Shown here piece after piece: positions 46,235-53,602 of a stretch of 64,000 nt of DNA (positions are counted from its first letter, which is position 1; each line of letters opens with the position of its first letter). Made by a program: the position numbers and the translations under genes. The stretch comes from Alkalihalophilus pseudofirmus (GTDB lineage Bacteria; Bacillota; Bacilli; Bacillales; Bacillaceae_D). The stretch lies in the NCBI RefSeq assembly GCF_029094545.1, contig NZ_CP117835.1:186001-250000 (forward strand), written 5' to 3'. A model generated the notes under the pieces. That model was given only the letters and a program-made list of their open reading frames with translations, did no database searches and was not told the origin of the DNA.

Positions 46235-46259
46235 CTTTAATTAGTAAGAAATAGGGTAC
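46235..46259 (+). promoter_or_regulatory. Possible sigma-B promoter before the repeat-peptide gene
   Basis: CTTTAA (46235-46240), a 13-nt spacer and GGGTAC (46254-46259) match the sigma-B consensus at five of six bases in each box. It lies about 72 nt before the start codon. A TATACT at 46291 lacks a good -35. Confidence 0.4.
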
Positions 46260-46330
46260 TGTGAAGAATTCAGAAAAGTGGAAAAAGATGTATACTAAAC
46301 GTAACTTAAAAAGAAGGCAGGGTGAAGAAG

Positions 46331-46516
46331 ATGTCATTAAAACGTTTTGTTTGCGCATTACTAGTAGGAGCATTTATTTTAGGAGCTGGTGCATTATCCG
46401 CCTCAGCTAATGAAGCTGCTTTTGACCTTCCGCATGCAGGTGACCTGCCACATGCTGGAGACTTACCGCATGCCGGTGATCTACCACATGCCGGTGACCT
46501 TCCGCACGCAGGATAA
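46331..46516 (+). CDS. Secreted precursor with five tandem DLPHAG hexapeptides (PapR-like pheromone candidate)
   Basis: The 61-aa protein has a classical Sec signal peptide (LKRFVCALLVGAFILGAGA, cleavage near SASA at about 26), a five-residue spacer NEAAF, then DLPHAG repeated five times to the very C-terminus. The 18-nt repeats (46424-46513) differ at several synonymous positions, yet the hexapeptide is identical each time, so selection acts on the peptide. PapR of the Bacillus cereus group also ends in a DLP-containing signal (ADLPFEF). The neighbouring convergent gene is PlcR-like. I infer a multi-copy autoinducing peptide. The ATG at 46331 follows CAGGGTGAAG; a GTG at 46322 overlaps that site. 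Confidence 0.82.
   Translation: MSLKRFVCALLVGAFILGAGALSASANEAAFDLPHAGDLPHAGDLPHAGDLPHAGDLPHAG
46424..46513 (+). repeat. Five 18-bp tandem coding repeats (DLPHAG)
   Basis: Five in-frame copies begin at 46424, 46442, 46460, 46478 and 46496. They vary at third codon positions only or nearly so (e.g. CTT/CTG/TTA/CTA for Leu). Confidence 0.95.
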
Positions 46517-46541
46517 TAACATACAAATCAACATTAAAAAA

Positions 46542-46576
46542 GAAGCAATAGGGTTATCCTATTGCTTCCTTTTTTT
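46542..46576. terminator. Bidirectional terminator between the peptide gene and the PlcR-like gene
   Basis: Perfect 11-bp arms GAAGCAATAGG / CCTATTGCTTC have an A-rich left flank and TTTTTTT on the right. The stop of the minus-strand gene lies inside. Confidence 0.88.
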
Positions 46577-47426
46577 GTTTATCTGCAATTTCAGCCAATC
46601 GCTTTTTTCCCTCAATGTTAAATAAATGAATGGCATCGTTGATATGTTTTTCACCTTGTTTATATTGGTTCGTTAATAAGAGGCAGTAACCTTTTTGGTA
46701 CAAGCACTCTCCAAGTAAGTAGAGCAGCTCATTCTCAATACAAAGCTGAATCCCTTTTTCACTCAGTTCAATCGATTTAGCGAAGTCGCCAAGGCTTTTT
46801 ACGGCTTTGGCATAATTATAATATACTCTAACTTTTATTCTTGGGTTTAATTGCGGAATGGTAGAAGTACCATGGATCGCTCTCTCATATATTTCGACCG
46901 ATGTTTCTGGCTTGCCGCTTAAATCATAGACAATGCCGATCGCATTTAAAATTTGAATTTCTTCCTGAGAATAGCCGTCTTTTCCTTTATAGGTTAAATT
47001 AAGTGCGTTAAAAAGCATTTTAAGGGCTTCTTCATAATTCGTACTAATATAGGCCAGTGAGAGTCCTTTATGCCAAAGGATAAATTGTTTTAAATCTACA
47101 CTTTCAAATAGAGGATTTTTCTCTTCTGCCAGAATAAGTTCATATACCTCTTTATAATTTCGGTTGACGGTTTGTTTTCTTACATCTTGTATAAAGTCTT
47201 GAATGTAATCGTACCGGGGGTTTGATGCTTCATGAAAGAAGTGAGTCATATCTACTCCAAGGCGCCTGGATATCTCAAACAAGGTGGTTGAAAGCGGGAT
47301 GAATTTTCCAGCTTCGATATTACTGATCTGTGCTTGGGTACAAATACCTTCTGCTAGATCATTTTGAGTAAGGCCCTTTAGGGTGCGATAAAACTTTATA
47401 TTTTTTCCAATTGTATGTATATCCAT
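46554..47426 (-). CDS. PlcR-like HTH-TPR regulator (RRNPP family)
   Basis: The 290-aa protein has an N-terminal XRE HTH (about 7-62; IKFYRTLKGLTQNDLAEGI, then AQISNIEAG) and about five TPR repeats (about 75-285). Alignment by eye with PlcR is clear along the chain: LKQFILWHKG vs PlcR's QQFLQWQ, LNAIGIVYDLSGKPETSVEIYE, YNYAKAVKSLGDF and LGECLYQKGYCLL. PlcR binds imported PapR peptide in its TPR groove and activates exported enzymes. This gene is convergent with the DLPHAG precursor, 37 nt apart. The peptide match and targets are inferred; the neighbouring subtilisin is a natural candidate target. Confidence 0.88.
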   Translation of the reverse strand: MDIHTIGKNIKFYRTLKGLTQNDLAEGICTQAQISNIEAGKFIPLSTTLFEISRRLGVDMTHFFHEASNPRYDYIQDFIQDVRKQTVNRNYKEVYELILAEEKNPLFESVDLKQFILWHKGLSLAYISTNYEEALKMLFNALNLTYKGKDGYSQEEIQILNAIGIVYDLSGKPETSVEIYERAIHGTSTIPQLNPRIKVRVYYNYAKAVKSLGDFAKSIELSEKGIQLCIENELLYLLGECLYQKGYCLLLTNQYKQGEKHINDAIHLFNIEGKKRLAEIADKQKKEAIG

Positions 47427-47463
47427 ATTCTCACCCTTTTCTTTTGATAGATGACATTAGCTC

Positions 47464-47492
47464 TTCGATAATCGAAATACTTCCTTATTATA
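47464..47492 (-). promoter_or_regulatory. Promoter and operator-like palindrome of the PlcR-like gene
   Basis: On the minus strand TATAAT (47487-47492) is followed 10 nt later by the palindrome TTCGA-TTA-TCGAA (47464-47476), about 40 nt before the start codon. It could be an autoregulatory site. No PlcR box (TATGnAnnnnTnCATA) was seen. Confidence 0.4.
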
Positions 47493-47725
47493 AGAATACC
47501 AGTTTCCCGCCTTTTCGTCATGTGCCGATAGGACGAGGGTCATTCCTACTCACAAAAAATCCATCCTTATGCAGTGGTTTTTAGTAAAAGAAAAATCTAA
47601 AAATTTACAGTACAAAGTCTTAGGATTATAATACTATGTATAGGGTATTATTAGTAGAAAAGTTAATAATGGTATAGTTCTTTTTTGTGAGTTTAAATAG
47701 TAACGAATAAAGGGTGAAGAGTAGG

Positions 47726-48316
47726 ATGGCGAGGAAAAAAATAATAGATCTTCAAGAGTTAATGAAAGTAACAGAGGAACTGCTATTAGAAATAGGGTAT
47801 GATCGATTGAACTTTCGGCTGATATCAGGTCGGTTAGGAGTAGGAAGAAGTACAATCTATGAGTATTTTTCGAATAAAGAAGATTTGGTATGTGAGTATA
47901 TGTTAAGAGTAATGAATTTAATTACTCAAAGAATGGAGCAGATCTCTAGCGAATTACCTGCAGAACAACAATTGAAAAAGGTTATAGCTATTTTGATGGA
48001 TTATGCACAGATCCACTTAATTTTAGAATTGACAGGGGAGTTACAGGCCGCGTTTCAAGATGATGATGAGAGATTGCTGAAAATAATGAAGGAAAAAGAA
48101 TTGCTGCTTGATGGAATCAATAAGTACGTTCTTATCGCTGAGCAAGCTTGTGATCTCAGGGAGGATATTCCATCCAGTGTCAAAACAAGCTATATCTTTC
48201 AATTGATCACTCTTCAAAGAACACATTTACATATTTCTGATAAAAAGGAAGACATTGATTTATCAGAGTGGGTATCATTAATGTTCTCATTGTTTATGCA
48301 AGGCTTAAAGAAATAA
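47726..48316 (+). CDS. TetR-family transcriptional regulator
   Basis: The 196-aa protein has an N-terminal TetR HTH (LMKVTEELLLEIGYDRLNFR, then LGVGRSTIYEYFSNKEDLV) and a helical ligand/dimer domain. There is no adjacent efflux or enzyme gene to suggest a target. I prefer ATG 47726; GTG 47714 overlaps the AGGGTGA ribosome site. The gene is bounded by about 300 bp of A/T-rich DNA upstream and a terminator downstream. Confidence 0.82.
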   Translation: MARKKIIDLQELMKVTEELLLEIGYDRLNFRLISGRLGVGRSTIYEYFSNKEDLVCEYMLRVMNLITQRMEQISSELPAEQQLKKVIAILMDYAQIHLILELTGELQAAFQDDDERLLKIMKEKELLLDGINKYVLIAEQACDLREDIPSSVKTSYIFQLITLQRTHLHISDKKEDIDLSEWVSLMFSLFMQGLKK

Positions 48317-48324
48317 AAGAAGAG

Positions 48325-48360
48325 AAAAAATGAGATCCTAGAACGGATGTTATTTTTTCT
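48325..48360 (+). terminator. Terminator of the TetR gene
   Basis: Arms AAAAAATGAGATCC / GGATGTTATTTTTT (two mismatches) are followed by CTTTT. Confidence 0.7.
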
Positions 48361-48419
48361 TTTATGAAATCGACAAAAGAGTCGGATTAGAAATAGGAAA
48401 GCAATCTTATATTGCTTCC

Positions 48420-48728
48420 CTACATCCATTTTTCTCCCCAAGTTTGAATAGAGTGAATAACTGGTTCTAAATCTAATCCTTTTTCAGTTAACTCATACTC
48501 AATCCTAACTGGTGTCTCTGGGTAAACATTTCTCGAAATAATCTCGAGCTGTTCTAGCTCTTTCATCCGTTCTGTTAAAATTCGATCACTCATATATGGT
48601 ATTTGTTTTTTGATTTCTTTAAAGCGTTTAGGACCATCAAGCAGCACCCGTATAATTAAGCCAGTCCACTTCTTTCCTAATAATTCTGCTGCATGCTCGT
48701 ATTTAGGACACATTTTACTATAATCCAT
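48420..48728 (-). CDS. HxlR-family winged-helix regulator
   Basis: The 102-aa protein shows the HxlR pattern: CPKYEHAAELLGKKWTGLIIRVLL, the recognition region MSDRILTERMKELEQLEII, and the wing VRIEYELTEKG. Its N-terminal Cys may be a redox/electrophile sensor as in HypR or YodB relatives. It is divergent from the wrbA-like gene over about 160 bp, suggesting it controls that quinone reductase. GAGGTGA precedes ATG 48728; GTG 48737 overlaps that site. Confidence 0.86.
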   Translation of the reverse strand: MDYSKMCPKYEHAAELLGKKWTGLIIRVLLDGPKRFKEIKKQIPYMSDRILTERMKELEQLEIISRNVYPETPVRIEYELTEKGLDLEPVIHSIQTWGEKWM

Positions 48729-48891
48729 AATGTTCACCTCAAGAACGTTGACCTCAATAATAGGTTTAGTTTACCACAAACAAGTGGTATAGATAAGAAA
48801 CCAAGGGGAATTAATTGACAATTAAAAATGATTGAAATAATATAAAATGTATAGTTACTTTAAAAAAGTTAGTTAATGGGAGTGTTCAACA

Positions 48892-49512
48892 ATGGCGAAG
48901 ATTCTTGTACCATACTACAGTGCATATGGACATATTTATGAAATGGCTAAAGCAGTAGCAAAAGGAGCAGAAGAAGTAGAAGGCACAGAAGTAAAGCTTG
49001 TAAAAATACCTGAATTTGATGCGGTTAAGGAGGCGATGTCTAGTCAGGACCCCTACGTATCAGCTCAAGAAGAACAAGGTCAAGTAGCAGAAGCAACGCA
49101 TGATGATCTTAAATGGGCTGATGGTATAGCTTGGGGTGTACCAACAAGGTATGGCTCGATGCCAGCTCAAATGAAACAATTTCTTGATTCAGCCGGCGGT
49201 CTATGGGCTAACGGGGAATTAGAGGGTAAAGCAACATCGATCTTTACAAGTACAGGTTCTGTACATGGCGGACAAGAGACTACGGTAATTACGTCCCTTA
49301 TTCCTATGCTTCATTTCGGAATGATTTTTGTAGGCCTTCCATATGGTGAGAATCCCGAGCAGCTAACAACTGATGGTATTGGCGGAAGTCCTTATGGAGC
49401 ATCTACTATTTCAGGGCCGGATGGATCTGCCTTGCCAGATGAGAGAGATATTACAATGGCGAAGCGCTTAGGCGCAAGGTTAGCTAAAGTTGCACATAAA
49501 TTAAATCAATAA
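48892..49512 (+). CDS. wrbA: NAD(P)H:quinone oxidoreductase, WrbA type
   Basis: The 206-aa flavodoxin-fold protein has FMN-binding YYSAYGHIYEMAKAVAKGAEE, the WrbA motif WGVPTRYGSMPAQMKQFLD and the TSTGSVHGGQETT loop. It reduces quinones by two electrons, guarding against redox cycling. Divergent placement to an HxlR regulator suggests induction by quinones or electrophiles (inference). Length is typical. Confidence 0.93.
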   Translation: MAKILVPYYSAYGHIYEMAKAVAKGAEEVEGTEVKLVKIPEFDAVKEAMSSQDPYVSAQEEQGQVAEATHDDLKWADGIAWGVPTRYGSMPAQMKQFLDSAGGLWANGELEGKATSIFTSTGSVHGGQETTVITSLIPMLHFGMIFVGLPYGENPEQLTTDGIGGSPYGASTISGPDGSALPDERDITMAKRLGARLAKVAHKLNQ

Positions 49513-49523
49513 AAATATTGTCT

Positions 49524-49560
49524 AAAGCATCCTAGTATCAATTCCTAGGGTGCTTTATTT
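49524..49560 (+). terminator. Terminator after wrbA
   Basis: Arms AAAGCATCCTAG / CTAGGGTGCTTT are followed by ATTTTAT. Confidence 0.8.
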
Positions 49561-49654
49561 TATAAATTAGTGCCACTTTGTGATATCCGCTCGTATAATA
49601 AAAGACTCCATTTATTTTGCAGAGTGTTTGATAGTAAGTAAGAGGGGGAAGCTT

Positions 49655-50071
49655 ATGTTCAAACAAATTGTAGTAGCAGCTGATGGTTCTTGGCACTCTA
49701 TGAAAGCAATTGAGAAGACAATTGAACTTGCTAAAGGGAGAGATACGAAGGTATTTGTTGTTTATGCAGTCGATAGTTCGACTTCTAAGGCAGACGTACT
49801 GCAAAATTGGGATACACTTGGCATATCCGAAAAGCGCAAGGAGAGGTTAACTGCTATTTGTGAAATAGCGAAAAAAGAAAAGATTAATTATGAAATAAAG
49901 ATCCTTAGAGGAGAGCCTGTTCAAGTAATTATAGGCTTTGCTAGAACAACCAACGCAGATTTAATCGTTATTGGATGCAGAGGACTAAATCCGCTTCAGC
50001 AAATGGTTCTTGGCAGTGTCAGTCACAAGGTAATGAAAAAAGCCTCCTGCCCAGTGCTGATTATGAAATGA
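49655..50071 (+). CDS. Universal stress protein (UspA family)
   Basis: The 138-aa single-domain protein starts IVVAADGSWHSMKAIEK and ends with the ATP-binding motif GCRGLNPLQQMVLGSVSHKVMKKASCPVLIM (G-2x-G-9x-G-S). It is a cytoplasmic nucleotide-binding stress protein. ATG 49655 follows AGAGGGGGAAGC; the upstream in-frame start (49580) has no ribosome site. It is monocistronic. Confidence 0.9.
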   Translation: MFKQIVVAADGSWHSMKAIEKTIELAKGRDTKVFVVYAVDSSTSKADVLQNWDTLGISEKRKERLTAICEIAKKEKINYEIKILRGEPVQVIIGFARTTNADLIVIGCRGLNPLQQMVLGSVSHKVMKKASCPVLIMK

Positions 50072-50076
50072 ACTTC

Positions 50077-50108
50077 AACCTTGTTATTCAGCAAGGTTTT
50101 TTCTTTTT
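50077..50108 (+). terminator. Terminator of the usp gene
   Basis: Arms AACCTTG / CAAGGTT are followed by TTTTTCTTTTT. Confidence 0.82.
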
Positions 50109-50151
50109 AAAAAGGGCTTTCTAATCATATTAAAAAAATTGAAAGAAATGA

Positions 50152-50181
50152 TTGACCATTTCGAATCTTCTGTTATATAAT
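50152..50181 (+). promoter_or_regulatory. Sigma-A promoter of the BH0509-family gene
   Basis: TTGACC (50152-50157), an 18-nt spacer and TATAAT (50176-50181) lie about 46 nt before the start codon. Confidence 0.75.
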
Positions 50182-50227
50182 AATAAAAAATAAATGAAGA
50201 TGTATTAATACAGAAAGGGTGGTTAAT

Positions 50228-50368
50228 ATGAGCAGACAAGAACGCGAAAATATGATTCAGTTTCTAACAAAGGTAGAGGGGATGACTGAGCGTAAATTAA
50301 TGGTGATGACAGATGCGGACATTGAGCATATCTACACAAGAGCATACACGATGCAGGAACGTATATAA
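50228..50368 (+). CDS. BH0509-family small protein
   Basis: The 46-aa ORF (MSRQERENMIQFLTKVEGMT, then an acidic ADIEHIY segment) has the look of the BH0509 family of small Bacillaceae proteins of unknown function. It has a sigma-A promoter, the ribosome site AAAGGGTGG and a strong terminator of its own, so it is a real gene. It is predicted helical and cytosolic. Confidence 0.75.
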   Translation: MSRQERENMIQFLTKVEGMTERKLMVMTDADIEHIYTRAYTMQERI

Positions 50369-50377
50369 GGAAAATAA

Positions 50378-50420
50378 AGCCCTTCAAATCTTAGTATGAG
50401 GATTTGAAGGGCTGTTTTAT
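50378..50420 (+). terminator. Terminator of the BH0509-family gene
   Basis: Perfect 13-bp arms AGCCCTTCAAATC / GATTTGAAGGGCT are followed by GTTTTATTTG. Confidence 0.9.
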
Positions 50421-50512
50421 TTGATATGGTTTCATTGTTCAAAAAAATTTCAGTAACAAACTAGTCTAAATAAGGTATACTACGAAAAGAATAAGTATGA
50501 AGGGTGACCATC

Positions 50513-50611
50513 ATGAAACTTTCAAACAAAGCCTTATTTATTATTATTGCGTCAATTACAGCGTTGTATGGAATTCTATATTGGGTAATCGGTCATTTTC
50601 TTACAACATAA
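50513..50611 (+). CDS. 32-aa single-span membrane peptide
   Basis: ATG 50513 lies behind AGGGTGACC. The peptide is a basic N-terminus (MKLSNKALF) followed by one hydrophobic helix (IIIASITALYGILYWVIGHF). It has its own terminator and a TATACT -10-like box upstream (50477-50482), so translation is likely. I do not know its function; small membrane peptides of this type often modulate transporters or membrane proteins. Confidence 0.65.
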   Translation: MKLSNKALFIIIASITALYGILYWVIGHFLTT

Positions 50612-50616
50612 TTTGA

Positions 50617-50650
50617 ATGGGTCTAACATGAGGTTAGATCCATTTTTGTT
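50617..50650 (+). terminator. Terminator of the 32-aa peptide gene
   Basis: Arms ATGGGTCTAAC / GTTAGATCCAT (one G-T pair) are followed by TTTTG. Confidence 0.78.
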
Positions 50651-50696
50651 TATTTCTCATCAATCTTCGAGTTATTTCCCTGGCAATTTGTCGAAA

Positions 50697-50730
50697 AAAA
50701 CAGCCTCAACATAAACGAGGCTGTTTCAAT
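50697..50730 (-). terminator. Terminator of mgtE
   Basis: The stem CAGCCTC / GAGGCTG lies just beyond the mgtE stop. On the minus strand it is followed by a T run (AAAAAA on the plus strand). Confidence 0.82.
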
Positions 50731-50735
50731 AAAAA

Positions 50736-52100
50736 TTATAAATGCTGCAGTTGAGATAAGAATGCTGTAGCAATTCCAAAATAAATCATTAAGGAAAAGA
50801 TATCGTTAATTGTAGTGATGAGAGGACCTGAAGCAACCGCCGGGTCTACTCCAAAACGATATAACATCAGAGGAATAACGGTTCCTGCCAATGTACCGAC
50901 AATCAACGTGATTAACAAGGAACTTCCTACAACGATCCCTAATGTTAGACTTCCTATCCATAGGGTAGCTACTAATAAAATGAGTGCTCCGCAAGTTAAA
51001 CCGATAATTATTCCAACTCTTAGCTCACGAAAGATCAATTTAAAGACTGTTTTACGGTCTACATCGCTTGTAACGATACCACGAACAACAACCGCTAGCG
51101 ATTGAGTTCCGGTATTACCAGTCATGCCTGCAATCATTGGCATAAAAAAGATCAGTGCCACGACTTGGTCTAGAGTTTCCTCAAAACCACTAATAATACT
51201 GCCAGATAATAAACCAATAAATAATAACAAGATAAGCCATGGGAGGCGTCTAAAGGAAGCGGTTGTTGCTTTTGTGTTGAAGTCAATATCTTTACCGGAA
51301 GCTGATAGCTTTTCTATGTCTTCATTGGCTTCTCTGATCACGATATCGATAGCATCATCGACAGTAATAATCCCAAGTAACGTATTTTGTGCATCCACAA
51401 CAGGAACAGCAATAAAATCATAACGTTCAATTGTTTGGGCAACTTCTTCTTGGTCAGCCTCGACTGATACAGAGACAACTCGGCTGAACATGATATCCTC
51501 AATACGATCATCTTCATCTGCAATTAACAGATCTCGGTAAGAAACCACTCCTACCAGTTTTTTTTCCTCATTAATAACATATAAATAATAAATGTTTTCT
51601 GAGAAACTGGCATATTCTTTAAGTTTATTAACAGCTTGCCTCACTGTTTGGTTCACATGAATCCATACGAACTGATTATTCATTAATCCGCCTGCTGTGT
51701 CAGCTGGATAACTCATTAGAGAGCGGATTTTTTGAGAATCTTCTTTTCTCATGACCTCCAAGAACTCTTGGATTTTGTCTGCTGATAATTCGTTCAGTAA
51801 GTCAGCAAGGTCATCATTATCCATCAAGTTCATAACTTTTGAGGAACGTTCAATTCCAAGTTTGTGTAAAATTTCAATTTGCATTTCATACTCTAATTCC
51901 TGAATTAAATCAGCTATTTGGTCAGATGTTAAAAATGTTAGAAACTTGTGATGATGCTTCTCAGGAAGGCCTCGATATAATTGGGCCACATCATATGGGT
52001 GCAGCTCCTCTAATAACTGTTGGAGTGCTGATCGTTTCGCTTCTTTAACATATTTAATCACTAATACAAGTAATTGGTCTTCAGTCATATTTGCAACCAA
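50736..52100 (-). CDS. mgtE: Magnesium transporter MgtE
   Basis: The protein of about 454 aa has an N-terminal superhelical domain (about 1-125), two CBS domains (about 130-255), a plug helix and five membrane helices (about 280-455). The helix-5 region carries the conserved GNTGTQSLAV-type ion path seen as AGMTGNTGTQSLAVVVRG. It is a Mg2+-gated channel. The start is uncertain: GTG 52109 overlaps the GAGGTGG ribosome site, so I favour TTG 52100; ATG 52088 is further off. No M-box riboswitch is seen upstream. Confidence 0.92.
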   Translation of the reverse strand: MVANMTEDQLLVLVIKYVKEAKRSALQQLLEELHPYDVAQLYRGLPEKHHHKFLTFLTSDQIADLIQELEYEMQIEILHKLGIERSSKVMNLMDNDDLADLLNELSADKIQEFLEVMRKEDSQKIRSLMSYPADTAGGLMNNQFVWIHVNQTVRQAVNKLKEYASFSENIYYLYVINEEKKLVGVVSYRDLLIADEDDRIEDIMFSRVVSVSVEADQEEVAQTIERYDFIAVPVVDAQNTLLGIITVDDAIDIVIREANEDIEKLSASGKDIDFNTKATTASFRRLPWLILLLFIGLLSGSIISGFEETLDQVVALIFFMPMIAGMTGNTGTQSLAVVVRGIVTSDVDRKTVFKLIFRELRVGIIIGLTCGALILLVATLWIGSLTLGIVVGSSLLITLIVGTLAGTVIPLMLYRFGVDPAVASGPLITTINDIFSLMIYFGIATAFLSQLQHL

Positions 52101-52284
52101 TGCATCCACCTCACTTCCACACCTTATATACTTTACAAAAAAAGCGTAATGATGTAAAACACTGCTTTGGAGTTATTTACAGTGTTTATTTATATTCCCT
52201 TCAGGAGATAGGTGAAACAACCCTATAAGAATTTTGAAATTACTAAAAATATTGAAAGTAATGCTTTTCTTGGTGGGTTTTACA

Positions 52285-52339
52285 TTGACGCTTGAAAATA
52301 AGCTATGCTATTATTAATCTAGATTGAAATTCATTCTCA
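52285..52339 (+). promoter_or_regulatory. Sigma-A promoter and weak Fur box before the Fe(III) transporter ATPase gene
   Basis: TTGACG (52285-52290), an 18-nt spacer and TATTAT (52309-52314) are followed by a degenerate Fur-like site TGAAATTCATTCTCA (52325-52339). Confidence 0.6.
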
Positions 52340-52365
52340 AAGAAGAGTCTGAGGGGGACTACATA

Positions 52366-53424
52366 ATGAGCTTTATCCACCTTCAAAACTTAACAAAGAC
52401 GTATTCTAAAGCTGGAAGTCCAGCAGTTAATCATATTGACCTTTCGATTGAAAAGGGTGAAATTATTACTCTGCTTGGTCCGAGTGGGTGCGGGAAGACC
52501 ACAACGCTTCGTATGATTGCAGGATTTGAACAGCCATCAAACGGGTCTATTCGTATTGACGATAAAGTTGTCTTTGACGACCGTTCATATTTACCACCGG
52601 AAAAAAGAGGGATTGGAATGGTGTTCCAAGATTATGCACTATTCCCACACTTAACAATCGAAAAAAACGTAACGTTTGGATTGAATAAATGGAGTACCCT
52701 TAATAAAAAGAAGCGTGCTAAAGAAGTACTAGAGCTGGTTGGTTTAGCTGATTATGCTAAGCGTTTTCCTAATGAACTCTCGGGAGGACAGCAGCAACGT
52801 GTAGCTCTTGCGCGTGCTCTTGCTCCGCGGCCGAATGTTGTTCTAATGGATGAACCATTTAGTAATCTAGATGCTGGTTTGCGTGAAAGAATGCGGTATG
52901 ATGTAACAGCTATTCTAAGAAAAGCTAATACTACTGCGATTATTGTAACGCATGATCAAAAAGATGCGTTTGCGGTGTCGGATCGTGTTGTTGTCATGAA
53001 TCAAGGTGTGATCCAACAAATTGCATCTCCTCGTGATATGTACCGTTGTCCAAAAAACTGTTTTGTTGCGCAATTTGTTGGAAAAACTAACTTATTAACA
53101 GGCACGCTTTGTGAGGATATGAAGCATGTAGAAACGCATATTGGACGTGTTTGTCTGCCCTCAGCATCCAATCAAATTCTTGAAGATGTCCGCGTTTCGA
53201 TTCGACCTGAGGGGTGCCGTTTAGTAGAAGACGGACGTTATTCGGGCCGAGTGGAGCGTGTTACTTACAGTGGTGAGTATCAAGAGCTTGAAGTGCGGCT
53301 TGGTGATGATCATGTAACAAATGAGCCGATGATTGTCTATGCCCCTGTAGAGCAAGAGATTGAGGTTGGGTCTGTTGTGTCATTTGATATTAAACCAGAG
53401 TTAGTTGCCCTGGTAGAAGCATAA
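52366..53424 (+). CDS. Iron(III) ABC transporter ATP-binding protein (FbpC/AfuC type)
   Basis: The 352-aa ATPase has Walker A GPSGCGKTT, signature LSGGQQQR, Walker B VVLMDEPFSNLD, then a C-terminal TOBE-like regulatory domain (about 240-350; VSIRPEGCRLVEDG). It is typical of the FbpC/FutC branch of the spermidine/iron/thiamine group. ATG 52366 follows GAGGGGGAC; the upstream in-frame ATG (52324) overlaps the Fur-like site. The binding protein and permease genes follow. Confidence 0.9.
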   Translation: MSFIHLQNLTKTYSKAGSPAVNHIDLSIEKGEIITLLGPSGCGKTTTLRMIAGFEQPSNGSIRIDDKVVFDDRSYLPPEKRGIGMVFQDYALFPHLTIEKNVTFGLNKWSTLNKKKRAKEVLELVGLADYAKRFPNELSGGQQQRVALARALAPRPNVVLMDEPFSNLDAGLRERMRYDVTAILRKANTTAIIVTHDQKDAFAVSDRVVVMNQGVIQQIASPRDMYRCPKNCFVAQFVGKTNLLTGTLCEDMKHVETHIGRVCLPSASNQILEDVRVSIRPEGCRLVEDGRYSGRVERVTYSGEYQELEVRLGDDHVTNEPMIVYAPVEQEIEVGSVVSFDIKPELVALVEA

Positions 53425-53427
53425 AAA

Positions 53428-53457
53428 AAGCCCTCAAATTTTGAGGGCTTTTTTATT
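53428..53457 (+). terminator. Terminator between ATPase gene and Fe(III)-binding protein gene
   Basis: Perfect 11-bp arms AAGCCCTCAAA / TTTGAGGGCTT are followed by TTTTATTT. It makes the downstream genes depend on their own promoter. Confidence 0.88.
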
Positions 53458-53503
53458 TATAGTGTACTATTTTTAATAATTGTTTCAAAAATTGAAAAAT
53501 ACA

Positions 53504-53565
53504 TTGACAATGATTATCAGTAGCAGTATAGTATGACTTGTGAGAGCGAATGAGAATGAAAATCA
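53504..53565 (+). promoter_or_regulatory. Fur-controlled sigma-A promoter of the Fe(III)-binding protein gene
   Basis: TTGACA (53504-53509), a 17-nt spacer and TATAGT (53527-53532). Fur box TGACAATGATTATCA (53505-53519) sits on the -35, and a second, TGAGAATGAAAATCA (53551-53565), lies downstream. Confidence 0.85.
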
Positions 53566-53602
53566 TTAGCTGAAATACATAGAGAGTTTAGGAGGAACAA
53601 AC

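Noticed and set aside
44820-46330. Canonical PlcR boxes (TATGnAnnnnTnCATA) upstream of aprE or the pheromone gene
   Set aside because: The nearest match (TATGAGTACATTTATA near 46184) fails at key positions, so no PlcR box is claimed.
46389-46625. A second ORF in another frame over the DLPHAG repeats
   Set aside because: It is a by-product of the 18-bp repeat period. The frame with a signal peptide, ribosome site and conserved repeats with synonymous changes is the real one.
52101-52320. Magnesium (M-box) riboswitch before mgtE
   Set aside because: I searched the minus-strand leader for M-box conserved segments and saw none; the space is also short.
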